From: SZUA-592 sp041556555
GTDB taxonomy: Bacteria; Pseudomonadota; Gammaproteobacteria; Eutrophobiales; Eutrophobiaceae
Direction of reading: 5' to 3'
NCBI GenBank assembly: GCA_041556555.1
Contig: JBFFIE010000017.1
Span: forward strand, 1-35,474
DNA length: 35,474 nt
Part shown: positions 1-7,618 of the stretch, in pieces
Layout: every line of letters starts with the position of its first letter
Position numbering within the stretch: position 1 is the first letter of the stretch
Translations under genes and position numbers: made by a program
The notes under the pieces: model-generated
Seen by the model: only the letters and a program-made list of their open reading frames with translations
Told to the model about the DNA's origin: nothing
The model's database searches: none

Positions 1-440
1 TAACCAGCGGCCGCGCTCAGTGTTGCCAGGATAAAACAGCCCAGCAGCAGTGGTTCCCAGATTACGACCAGCTGCTCTTGCAACCAATCCAGCGAATATT
101 CAAATGTTATATTGCGTGGGGATCTGCCGAGCAGGATTGCGCCAAGCTCATAGGCAAAGATGAAAATGGGGGCGACCGTCAGCGGGTTGGTTACCCAGGT
201 AAAAATCACAGCAATTGGCAGGTTGACCCTGAACAGGATGGCAAGAGCGGCACTCAGAAACATGTGCACGGGTAAGGGAATGAATGCGCAAAACAGGCCT
301 GTTGCTACTCCACCGGCAGAAGAGCGGCGGGTAAGGTGCCAGATGTTCGGATCATGCAACAGTGAACCAAAGTGTCTGAGGAAGCGGTGCTCCTGAATTA
401 ACTGCCTCTCGGGCAGAAAACCTTTAAACCATGATTTCAT
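1..440 (-). CDS. DUF2062 family membrane protein (3' end cut by window edge)
   Basis: The minus strand reads an open frame from an ATG at 440 to the window edge, about 146 residues, with no stop inside. It begins MKSWFKGFLPERQL and continues with an Arg-rich stretch (LTRRSSAGGVATGLFCAF) and the motif WVTNPLTVAPIFIFAYELG. This G-x-x-x-G-x-F, then P-L-P, then TNPLT-x-P-x-x pattern is typical of DUF2062, a small inner-membrane family of unknown function. Two or more membrane helices are visible (about residues 43-70, 75-103 and 128-145). It is divergent from comEC, the arrangement known in Pseudomonas. The C-terminus is missing only because the window ends. Confidence 0.85.
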   Translation of the reverse strand, partial: MKSWFKGFLPERQLIQEHRFLRHFGSLLHDPNIWHLTRRSSAGGVATGLFCAFIPLPVHMFLSAALAILFRVNLPIAVIFTWVTNPLTVAPIFIFAYELGAILLGRSPRNITFEYSLDWLQEQLVVIWEPLLLGCFILATLSAAAG

Positions 441-483
441 AATGACCGTTGACGCATGATATATCCTGAATATTGATCCATAT

Positions 484-500
484 GAGGTTATAATAACCTC
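484..500. promoter_or_regulatory. 17-bp perfect palindrome in the DUF2062/comEC divergent gap
   Basis: GAGGTTAT, one A, then ATAACCTC: two perfect 8-base arms around a single central base. It lies in the 96-bp gap between two divergent genes, and its centre contains TATAAT (489-494), so a bound protein would cover a possible -10 element. I see no well-spaced -35 for that -10. The reading as an operator is inference. Confidence 0.4.
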
Positions 501-536
501 GTATTAATTTTTCATGACACGGATTGGATAATTACT

Positions 537-2831
537 ATGCGAACATGGATGCTCGCTTTCCTTGCAGGCAGCTTGTCATTGACTTTTATGCCTTGTTTGC
601 CTTCCTTTTACTGTATTCCTCTGCTACTAATCCTTGCAGTTGCCTGCCTCACGACCGGTTCAAACGTCCGCTTTGCGGGTGTTTTCTTACTGGGTTTTCT
701 CTATATCTTTTCCCGGGCAGAATTGGTCCTGTCAAAAAATCTGGATCGTTCAATCGAGGGCAAAACACTCGTGGTATCCGGCGTCGTTTCAAGCTTGCCG
801 GAAAAACGGCGACATAGTATCAGGTTTGAATTCGATATCAATCATATGATTGATAGCAAAGGGTATGGGCATCACTCCCCGGGCAAAGTACGGCTTAATT
901 GGTATAACACGCCGGTCGAAGTCGCCCCGGGCCAAACCTGGCGGCTCAGTTTGCGTCTGAAACGGCCATGGGGATTTCAAAATCCCAGTGGATTTGATTA
1001 CGAGAGCTGGTTATTTCAGCAACGAATCAGGGCTACGGGTTATGTAGTCGATGATGATCAAAACCGTCTGATTAATGACTCACGGCTCATTTCCATTGAT
1101 GGCTACAGGCATTTGCTCAGGCAACGGATTGCTGATTCATTGAATTCAATTGACGAAATGCCAATGCTTGTTGCCCTGAGTCTGGGTGATCGCAGCTTGA
1201 TTAAGAGCAAGGATTACCAGACATTGATTAATACCGGCACAAGTCATTTGCTGGCAATTTCAGGACTTCATATCGGGCTGGTTTCATTTCTTGTATATAT
1301 AGTGTCTTTGCCCTTGTTCAAACGTGTCGGTCATATCCTGAACAGGGTTCCTGCGCAATACCTTGCCGCGACAGCAGCCATTATCGCGGCCACCCTTTAT
1401 GCTTTGCTGGCAGGCTTATCAGTATCAACCCAGAGGGCTCTGATCATGACACTGGCATTCTGGCTGTGCTTGTTCGGCACCCGGTTTTATTCCGCTTCAA
1501 CCGTGTTTTGTTATGCCATACTTGCTGTTCTGCTGATCGACCCCCTCTCATTATTATCATCGGCATTCTGGCTGTCTTTCGGTGCTGTTGCGATTCTGCT
1601 GTTTGGTATGTCAGCACGGATCCGCCCAATGAGCGTATGGTGGCGGTGGGGAAGGCCGCAATACCTCGTCGCAGTGGGTCTTCTTCCTGTTTTATTGTTT
1701 TCCTTTAAACAATATGCCGTGACTGGCATGTTGGCCAATCTGGTAGCGATTCCCTGGATAAGTTTTGCTGTGGTTCCTCTGGTCCTTTTTGGGCTCTGTC
1801 TGCTGCCAGTAGCGATAATACCGGCAACATGCTTGCTGAAAGTTGCTGCCTTTAACATATCCTTGCTATGGCCCGCACTCGAGTTACTTGAGGGACTTGA
1901 ATATTCTGTCTGGCATGGTCCATCCCCGTCATACCTTCACTTGTTGATTGCACTTGTTGGGGTGGTAATTATTCTGTTGCCGCGTGGTTTGCCCGGCCGC
2001 TGGGTAGGCTGGATATGGCTATTACCGTTGCTATCACCCATTCATGCACGGCCAGCAGAGGGTGTGGCCTGGTTTACGCTGCTGGATGTGGGTCAGGGCT
2101 TGTCCGCCGTCATACAGACCAGAGATCATGCGTTGATCTATGATACCGGGGGCCGGTTCAGCCCCACGTTTGATGCGGGAACGGCAGTACTCGTGCCTTA
2201 CCTCAAATCCAGAGGCCTTCACCACATAGACAAGCTAATATTAAGCCATGGTGATAATGACCATGTAGGAGGGGCACCGGCATTACTGGAATTTAGCGAT
2301 GTTGCAGAAATATTGACCAGTGAGCCCGGGAGAGTAGATATCCCTGATATTACAAGCTGCGGACGTGGTGATTCCTGGCAGTGGAATGGTATCCGGTTCA
2401 GGCTATTGCATCCTGGAAATACCATGAGTTATAAAAGCAACAATAAATCCTGTGTGCTTATGGTTACGGTCGGCCAGAAAAAGCTGCTCTTGACTGGTGA
2501 TATAGAAATTGAAGCCGAATCTGAATTGCTTGAGGTATATAATAATCAACTGGATGCCGGTGTAATGACAGCACCTCACCACGGCAGCAAGACATCCTCT
2601 TCCAGTGAGTTTATACAGGCAGTTAATCCCGAACTGGTACTGTTTTCGGTTGGCTACCGCAATCGATTCAATTTCCCTAATGAGGATATAATACGACGAT
2701 ATAATAACCTGGGCTCGAAAATACTGAATACCGCCAGAAACGGCGCAATTCTGTTAGAATTGCGCCAGAATAAAATCTCGGTCACTGAATACCGCCAGCA
2801 ATCAAGGCGATTCTGGCACACGAAAATGTGA
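537..2831 (+). CDS. comEC: ComEC/Rec2 DNA-uptake channel
   Basis: Inner-membrane channel that carries single-stranded DNA into the cytoplasm during natural transformation. At 764 residues it has the full family length. The N-terminal region (about 1-190) has membrane segments and the soluble DUF4131-type domain. The central Competence domain (about 200-490) contains GTSHLLAISGLHIGL and many helices. The C-terminal metallo-beta-lactamase-like domain (about 515-750) has LSHGDNDHVGG near residue 570, LLTGDIE near 651 and APHHGSKTSSS near 678, so the metal-site residues look intact. The next gene starts 30 bases downstream. It appears functional, but no pilus or other competence gene is in the window. 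Confidence 0.96.
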   Translation: MRTWMLAFLAGSLSLTFMPCLPSFYCIPLLLILAVACLTTGSNVRFAGVFLLGFLYIFSRAELVLSKNLDRSIEGKTLVVSGVVSSLPEKRRHSIRFEFDINHMIDSKGYGHHSPGKVRLNWYNTPVEVAPGQTWRLSLRLKRPWGFQNPSGFDYESWLFQQRIRATGYVVDDDQNRLINDSRLISIDGYRHLLRQRIADSLNSIDEMPMLVALSLGDRSLIKSKDYQTLINTGTSHLLAISGLHIGLVSFLVYIVSLPLFKRVGHILNRVPAQYLAATAAIIAATLYALLAGLSVSTQRALIMTLAFWLCLFGTRFYSASTVFCYAILAVLLIDPLSLLSSAFWLSFGAVAILLFGMSARIRPMSVWWRWGRPQYLVAVGLLPVLLFSFKQYAVTGMLANLVAIPWISFAVVPLVLFGLCLLPVAIIPATCLLKVAAFNISLLWPALELLEGLEYSVWHGPSPSYLHLLIALVGVVIILLPRGLPGRWVGWIWLLPLLSPIHARPAEGVAWFTLLDVGQGLSAVIQTRDHALIYDTGGRFSPTFDAGTAVLVPYLKSRGLHHIDKLILSHGDNDHVGGAPALLEFSDVAEILTSEPGRVDIPDITSCGRGDSWQWNGIRFRLLHPGNTMSYKSNNKSCVLMVTVGQKKLLLTGDIEIEAESELLEVYNNQLDAGVMTAPHHGSKTSSSSEFIQAVNPELVLFSVGYRNRFNFPNEDIIRRYNNLGSKILNTARNGAILLELRQNKISVTEYRQQSRRFWHTKM

Positions 2832-2861
2832 CTATCGCAGTAACCATTAGCGGAGGACCAA

Positions 2862-3494
2862 ATGCTGGAACTATTCAAGGCGGGTGGCGTATTGATGTGG
2901 CCAATCCTGCTATGCTCGATCATAGCCGTTGCCATAATTGCTGAACGCTTCTGGTCATTGCGTAAGTCTCGTATCACACCAGTTGATCTCGTAAGAAAGG
3001 TCTGGCAATGGGAAAAGGATGGCACTCTGGATCAGGCCCGGATCAAGTTCCTGCACAACAGTTCACCACTGGGCAGAATACTGGCGGCCGGCCTGGTCAA
3101 CCGCAAGCACCACAGGGATGTTATGAAAGAGAGTATTGAGGAAGTCGGGCGTCATGTTGCCCATGAACTGGATCGTTTTCTTAATACTCTTGGAACTATT
3201 GCCGCGATTAGTCCATTGCTGGGTTTGCTGGGTACCGTCATCGGTATGATCAAGGTATTTGCCGTAATTACATCCCATGGTGTAGGCGATCCGAGCATCC
3301 TTGCTGATGGCATCTCTACAGCTCTTATTACTACGGCAGCGGGACTGTCAGTCGCAATTCCCGCGTTGATGTTTTACCGTTATTTTCGCGGAAAGGTTAA
3401 TGATCTTGTTGTCACCATGGAGCAGGAAGCAATGAAAATGATTGAGGTTATGCATGGACTCAGAGAGCGAGATAACCCCGCGGAAAATAATTAA
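2862..3494 (+). CDS. exbB: ExbB/TolQ-family proton channel subunit
   Basis: A 210-residue inner-membrane protein of the MotA/TolQ/ExbB family, which uses the proton gradient to drive envelope machines. The start follows a strong GGAGG ribosome site (AGCGGAGGACCAA). Three membrane segments are visible at about residues 8-28, 110-135 and 148-170. The signature SPLLGLLGTVIGMIKVF lies in the second, and GISTALITTAAGLSVAIPAL in the third. It is followed after 3 bases by exbD, so the two form one unit. No TonB gene is nearby. Its place between comEC and lpxK matches Pseudomonas gene order; the energised partner is not evident. Confidence 0.93.
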   Translation: MLELFKAGGVLMWPILLCSIIAVAIIAERFWSLRKSRITPVDLVRKVWQWEKDGTLDQARIKFLHNSSPLGRILAAGLVNRKHHRDVMKESIEEVGRHVAHELDRFLNTLGTIAAISPLLGLLGTVIGMIKVFAVITSHGVGDPSILADGISTALITTAAGLSVAIPALMFYRYFRGKVNDLVVTMEQEAMKMIEVMHGLRERDNPAENN

Positions 3495-3497
3495 CCA

Positions 3498-3920
3498 ATG
3501 AATTTCAAGCCAGACAAAACCGAGGACCTTGGTCTTGATATAACACCATTAATCGATGTGGTATTTCTACTGCTGATCTTTTTTATGGTCTCAACCACAT
3601 TCGAGAGAGAATCTGAAGTTAATATTACGTTACCCGAGGCCAGTAAAGAGATAACCCAGGCCAAGCCAGATGCGATCAACATTGCAATCGATGCGCAATC
3701 CCATATTTATATAAACGACAGAGAACTCCTCAATAGCCAGTTATCCACCATCAAGCAGGGTATATACGATGCGCTTGGCAACCTTGAAGAGGCACCTATC
3801 ATTATCAGCGCCGATGCCCAGGCTCCACATCAAATGGTTGTCAAGGTCATGGATGCTGCCAGGCAACTAAATCTGGTGAAGATCACATTTGCTACCCGTA
3901 TATTCGAGGAAGATCAATAA
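3498..3920 (+). CDS. exbD: ExbD/TolR-family transport protein
   Basis: 140 residues: a short cytoplasmic N-terminus, one membrane helix (about 15-35) and a periplasmic domain. The helix carries the family motif LDITPLIDVVFLLLIFFMV, in which Asp20 is the conserved protonatable aspartate of ExbD/TolR. The periplasmic part ends with a TolR-like segment (ISADAQAPHQMVVKVMDAARQLNLVKITFAT). It starts 3 bases after the exbB stop with no obvious ribosome site of its own, so it is probably translated by coupling to exbB. ExbB and ExbD would form the proton channel complex together. Confidence 0.94.
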   Translation: MNFKPDKTEDLGLDITPLIDVVFLLLIFFMVSTTFERESEVNITLPEASKEITQAKPDAINIAIDAQSHIYINDRELLNSQLSTIKQGIYDALGNLEEAPIIISADAQAPHQMVVKVMDAARQLNLVKITFATRIFEEDQ

Positions 3921-3928
3921 ACTGATCC

Positions 3929-4936
3929 ATGCGATCAACAAAATTTATCCATACTCTGTGGTACGGTGAGCATCCTGTATCCTTTTTATTAATACCGCTT
4001 GCCTGGATTTACCAAATTGCCATTATCATTCGCCGCCTGGCTTATACTTCCGGCATTATCCCGGTAAAACGTCTTGGCATCCCTGTCATAGTGGTTGGCA
4101 ATATCACAGCGGGAGGCTCGGGGAAAACACCTCTGGTTATATGGCTGGCAAATTACCTAAAAAACATGGGTTATCGTCCCGGGGTTGTGAGCCGGGGTTA
4201 CGGCGGCAAGGCAAGTCATTGGCCGCAACAGGTCAGACCGGACAGTGACCCGCTGATGGTGGGTGATGAGCCGGTAATCATCTCAAGAAGGACCGCTTGT
4301 CCTGTAGCGGTGGGGGGGCCAAACAGGGTATCAGCGGCAGAAGGCCTGATCAGGACCAATCAATGCGACATTATCATCAGTGATGATGGTTTGCAGCATC
4401 TGGCGCTATTCCGTGATTTGGAAATAGCTGTCGTCGACTCCGAGTTACGGTTTGGGAATAAACGGTGCTTGCCAGCTGGTCCTTTACGCGAACCTGTCAG
4501 ACGCCTTGAGACGGTTGATATCGTTGTAAGCAACGGCAAGGCCGAACATGGGGAGTTTTCAATGAAATATATACCGGGCAGGCTATTCAAAGTAAATGAT
4601 CCAGGTAATACAATGACACTTGATGATTACAGAAACAGGACAGTCCATGCGGTCGCCGGCATAGGTCATCCTCCGAGATTTTTCCGGTTATTACGCAATA
4701 ATGGAATCAAGACGGTTGAACACGCATTCCCTGATCACTACATTTATAATAAAGATGATTTACGCTTTGATGATGATTTTCCTGTTCTGATGACCGAAAA
4801 AGACGCTGTGAAATGTAGATATATTGCCGATGATAAATGCTGGTTTCTTTCCATTGATGCGACAATGGATGAAATTTTCCAGCATCGACTTGCAAATTTA
4901 TTGAAGGAAATTACCGATGGATCAAAAACTGCTTGA
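3929..4936 (+). CDS. lpxK: Tetraacyldisaccharide 4'-kinase (lipid A synthesis)
   Basis: LpxK phosphorylates the 4' position of the lipid A disaccharide at the inner face of the inner membrane, giving lipid IVA. The protein has 335 residues, as usual for the family. An N-terminal membrane-associated helix (about 18-35) precedes the P-loop GNITAGGSGKT (57-67). Other family segments are PGVVSRGYGG, DEPVIISRRT, IIISDDGLQHLAL and the late VLMTEKDAVKC. It lies 8 bases after exbD, and its last 20 bases overlap the Trm112-like gene. msbA, often next to lpxK in enterics, is absent here, as in Pseudomonas. Confidence 0.97.
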   Translation: MRSTKFIHTLWYGEHPVSFLLIPLAWIYQIAIIIRRLAYTSGIIPVKRLGIPVIVVGNITAGGSGKTPLVIWLANYLKNMGYRPGVVSRGYGGKASHWPQQVRPDSDPLMVGDEPVIISRRTACPVAVGGPNRVSAAEGLIRTNQCDIIISDDGLQHLALFRDLEIAVVDSELRFGNKRCLPAGPLREPVRRLETVDIVVSNGKAEHGEFSMKYIPGRLFKVNDPGNTMTLDDYRNRTVHAVAGIGHPPRFFRLLRNNGIKTVEHAFPDHYIYNKDDLRFDDDFPVLMTEKDAVKCRYIADDKCWFLSIDATMDEIFQHRLANLLKEITDGSKTA

Positions 4937-5105
4937 TATACTTGTTTGCCCGGTCACCAAGGGCCCATTAATATATTTAAAAGACAAACAGGAACTTATT
5001 TCCAAATCTGCCCGCCTTGCCTACCCGATTCGTGATGGCATACCGGTTCTGCTTGAAGAAGAGGCGAGAACACTGAGCATGGAAGAGCTGGACAGCCTCT
5101 CATAA
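4917..5105 (+). CDS. Trm112/YcaR-family small protein
   Basis: 62 residues, beginning MDQKLLDILVCPVTKGPL and containing LAYPIRDGIPVLLEEEAR, the hallmark of the Trm112/UPF0434 (YcaR) family. E. coli YcaR has CPVC and a later Cys; here Cys11 remains, but position 14 is Thr and position 29 is Ser, so a zinc site is probably lost. This is known in other family members. The gene overlaps the end of lpxK by 20 bases and the kdsB start by one base (TAATG), which suggests translational coupling. Its exact role is unknown; the family includes methyltransferase activators in eukaryotes and archaea. Confidence 0.92.
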   Translation: MDQKLLDILVCPVTKGPLIYLKDKQELISKSARLAYPIRDGIPVLLEEEARTLSMEELDSLS

Positions 5106-5854
5106 TGAAAGAAAATTTCGTGGCCATTATTCCGGCCAGGCACGGCTCTACACGCCTGCCCGGCAAGGTATTGCTGGAAATCGCAGGTAAACCTCTAATA
5201 CAACACGCCTATGAATCAGCCTGCAAAAGCAACGCACAGCGGATTCTGATTGCAACTGACAGTGAAGAAGTAAGGTCCATAGCCCTGGGTTTCAATGCGG
5301 AGTGCCTGCTGACCTCAAAAGAACATGCATCGGGTACAGATCGTCTGGCTGAAGTCATAGACACTGTTGGCCTCGCTCATGACATAATTGTAGTTAATGT
5401 ACAGGGCGATGAAATTGGCTTGCCGCCGGAATTAATAGACCAGGTAGCCGGATTGTTAGCAAACAGGCCGGATGCCCAGATGGCAACCCTGTATGAAAAA
5501 ATCCACGAAGATTCGGAGATTGATGACCCAAATGTAGTGAAAGTTGTTGTCAATAAGAATAACGAGGCGCTTTATTTCAGCCGCTCACCCATTCCCTGGA
5601 ACAAGGGGGGGTCTCAGACTGAATTCCGTCGCCATATTGGAATCTACGCATACCGGGCCGGGTTTGTTGCCAAATACCCGGATCTGCCAAAGTGTGAATT
5701 GGAAATTCAGGAGTCACTCGAGCAACTGCGTGCCCTTTATCATGGGGCGACGATCATGGTTGATGAGGCTTCTGCTCGTGCCGGTGTTGGTATCGATACG
5801 CCCCGGGACCTGGAACGTGCTAGGGAGATTTACAAGAACAATCTGTCTGTCTGA
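5105..5854 (+). CDS. kdsB: 3-deoxy-manno-octulosonate cytidylyltransferase
   Basis: KdsB makes CMP-KDO from CTP and KDO, the activated sugar joined to lipid IVA in the LPS inner core. The protein has 249 residues. The nucleotide-binding signature IPARHGSTRLPGK occupies residues 9-21. ASGTDRLAEV (about 75-84), VNVQGDE (about 97-103), YFSRSPIPW and HIGIYAYRAGF are further family motifs. The start overlaps the preceding stop (TAATG). With lpxK upstream, the run serves lipid A/KDO assembly. It ends 30 bases from the convergent infA gene. Confidence 0.97.
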   Translation: MKENFVAIIPARHGSTRLPGKVLLEIAGKPLIQHAYESACKSNAQRILIATDSEEVRSIALGFNAECLLTSKEHASGTDRLAEVIDTVGLAHDIIVVNVQGDEIGLPPELIDQVAGLLANRPDAQMATLYEKIHEDSEIDDPNVVKVVVNKNNEALYFSRSPIPWNKGGSQTEFRRHIGIYAYRAGFVAKYPDLPKCELEIQESLEQLRALYHGATIMVDEASARAGVGIDTPRDLERAREIYKNNLSV

Positions 5855-5856
5855 TG

Positions 5857-5876
5857 AAAGGTAAGTGTTAACCTTT
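5857..5876. terminator. Weak hairpin between convergent kdsB and infA
   Basis: AAAGGT (5857-5862) and ACCTTT (5871-5876) form a 6-bp stem with an 8-base loop in the 30-base gap between two convergent genes. Neither side has a strong T-tract, so termination here is only a suggestion from position. Confidence 0.25.
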
Positions 5877-5884
5877 ATGAATAA

Positions 5885-6103
5885 TTACCGGGCCCGGTAA
5901 GTTATACGTCCCTTGGTCAAATCATAGGGTGTCATTTCGACGGTGACTTTGTCACCGGTAAGGATGCGTATGTAGTGCTTACGCATTTTCCCTGAGATAT
6001 GCGCCGTAATAACGTGGCCATTTTCGAGTTCTACCCGGAACATGGTGTTGGGCAAGGTTTCTATGACCGTTCCTTCCATTTCAATATGTTCTTCTTTTGC
6101 CAT
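5885..6103 (-). CDS. infA: Translation initiation factor IF-1
   Basis: A 72-residue OB-fold protein that binds the ribosomal A site during initiation. The sequence MAKEEHIEMEGTVIETLPNT, the centre VELENGHVITAHISGKMRKH and the end DLTKGRITYRAR match bacterial IF-1 over the whole length. It lies downstream of bpt on the same strand, the order known in Pseudomonas (aat, bpt, infA), and has a plausible promoter of its own in the gap. Confidence 0.98.
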   Translation of the reverse strand: MAKEEHIEMEGTVIETLPNTMFRVELENGHVITAHISGKMRKHYIRILTGDKVTVEMTPYDLTKGRITYRAR

Positions 6104-6133
6104 AAAGATTAATGCTTCCAGTTAAAAGGGCGA

Positions 6134-6162
6134 ATTGTGCACCAAAATCATGAATCTGGCAA
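6134..6162 (-). promoter_or_regulatory. Candidate sigma-70 promoter of infA
   Basis: On the minus strand TTGCCA (6157-6162) is followed after exactly 17 bases by CACAAT (6134-6139), each matching consensus at four or more of six positions. It lies between the bpt stop and the infA start, with about 30 bases left for the leader. It would allow infA to be expressed apart from bpt/aat. Confidence 0.4.
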
Positions 6163-6171
6163 AGACCGAAC

Positions 6172-6897
6172 TCATTCTTTTGTACCGGGCGCACGAGAAG
6201 TCCAGCCTTGTCGATAATAATATTCAATACCCTGGAAACGGTTCTTGTAATTCATTTTACTGCATTTTTCGATCCAGTATCCCAGGTACAGCCATTTCAG
6301 GCCAAGTTTCCCGGCGATATTAACTGAATGTAAAATTGCAAATTTTCCAGGACTCCTTGCCGAATATTCCGGGTCAAAAAATGTGTAAACTGCAGACAAA
6401 GCATCATGCAGATAGTCAACAACAGCAACAGCTATCAGTCTGTCATTCAGGGTGAATCTGTGAAATCGAGTGTTGCTCCAGGATGAGTCCAGAAAAGACA
6501 GATAGTCCTCGGGCGAAGGATTACACATTGCACTACCTATATGCCTGTTTTCAAGGTAGTGGCAATACAGTTCATATTCATCATCCCGGAATGCGACCGC
6601 CTCTATCGATATATCCAAGTCGCTGTTTTTTTTCAGAACCCTTCTCTGATTCCGGTCTGGCTTGAATTCCATGACACGTATTCGCACAGGAATACAGGCC
6701 TGACAGTGAGTACAGTAAGGCATGTAAAGCTGTTCGCCGCTACGACGAAAACCTTTACTGCTCAGGTAACTGTAAAGATAATTATTTTTCCTGGCCTGGG
6801 GATTTACAAATAACGTGGAGGCATGTTTGTCAGGCAGATAGCTGCATTCATGCTCCGGTGTGATATAGAGCTCAGGTAGTTTGAATTCCTCAGTCAC
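6172..6897 (-). CDS. bpt: Aspartate/glutamate leucyltransferase (N-degron pathway)
   Basis: Bpt transfers leucine from Leu-tRNA to proteins with N-terminal Asp or Glu, marking them for ClpAP. It has 241 residues. The N-terminal ATE domain has Cys18 (HECSYLP) and YCTHCQACIPVRIRV with Cys62, Cys65 and Cys68. The C-terminal ATE domain (about 105-235) has a GNAT-like fold with AVYTFFDPEYSARSPGKFAI and LYLGYWIEKCSKMNYKNRF. The start is a GTG at 6897, overlapping the aat stop by 8 bases, so the two are probably translationally coupled. Together Bpt and Aat are the two leucyl-tRNA-dependent N-end-rule transferases. Confidence 0.96.
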   Translation of the reverse strand: MTEEFKLPELYITPEHECSYLPDKHASTLFVNPQARKNNYLYSYLSSKGFRRSGEQLYMPYCTHCQACIPVRIRVMEFKPDRNQRRVLKKNSDLDISIEAVAFRDDEYELYCHYLENRHIGSAMCNPSPEDYLSFLDSSWSNTRFHRFTLNDRLIAVAVVDYLHDALSAVYTFFDPEYSARSPGKFAILHSVNIAGKLGLKWLYLGYWIEKCSKMNYKNRFQGIEYYYRQGWTSRAPGTKE

Positions 6898-7618
6898 AAT
6901 TTAATTTACCTTGCCACTGGTGAAGATGTGATAAATCACAAAATTCATGAAGAATATCTATGAATGGTTTTCTTTCCATGGCATAGGCGCCCAAACTTTC
7001 GAGATGTCTGGTATATACCTGGCAATCAATTAATTGAAAATCCAGTTTTTCAAGGAACCGGCATAAATTTACCAGCGCTACCTTGGATGCATCATTCATT
7101 TTACTGAACATTGATTCACCAAAGAATATCCGGCCCATGGCAATACCATACAGTCCACCCACCAGCCTTTGTCCATGCCAGCATTCAATCGAGTGGGCAT
7201 AGCCGGATTTGTTTAAATTGATAAACGCCTTTTTTAATTCCGGGGTGATCCAGGTACCAATAGCATCTTTTCTTGGTGCAGAACAGGCATTGATAACGTT
7301 TTCAAACGCACGGTTGACTGTTACAGTGAAAATGTTTTTCCGAAGTGTCTTGCGCAGGCTGCGAGAGATTTTTATACCAGACGGTTCGAGTACCCATCGG
7401 GGATTAGGTGACCACCAAAGAATGGGCTGACCTTCGTTATACCATGGGAAAATTCCTTTCTGATAGGCAATAATGAGACGGTCTATAGTTAATGAACCCC
7501 CTATAGCAAGAAGGCCGTCCGGATCAGATAATGCCTTACTGACTTCGGGAAACTCTGCAGAAATCACATTGTCCTTTACCCAGTAAAGTTGATCGCTGTT
7601 TTTATAGGCAATGGCCAT
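6890..7618 (-). CDS. aat: Leucyl/phenylalanyl-tRNA--protein transferase
   Basis: Aat attaches Leu or Phe from charged tRNA to proteins with N-terminal Lys or Arg, creating N-degrons. It has 242 residues. The motifs GIFPWYNEG (55-63) and ILWWSPNPR (66-74) are diagnostic, followed by GTWITPELKKAF, HSIECWHGQRLVGGLYGIAMG and FFGESMFS. The C-terminal half has a GNAT-like fold. Its ATG (7618-7616) overlaps the stop of the upstream FemAB-like gene by one base, and its stop overlaps bpt by 8 bases, so the three genes form one tightly coupled operon. Confidence 0.97.
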   Translation of the reverse strand: MAIAYKNSDQLYWVKDNVISAEFPEVSKALSDPDGLLAIGGSLTIDRLIIAYQKGIFPWYNEGQPILWWSPNPRWVLEPSGIKISRSLRKTLRKNIFTVTVNRAFENVINACSAPRKDAIGTWITPELKKAFINLNKSGYAHSIECWHGQRLVGGLYGIAMGRIFFGESMFSKMNDASKVALVNLCRFLEKLDFQLIDCQVYTRHLESLGAYAMERKPFIDILHEFCDLSHLHQWQGKLNCD

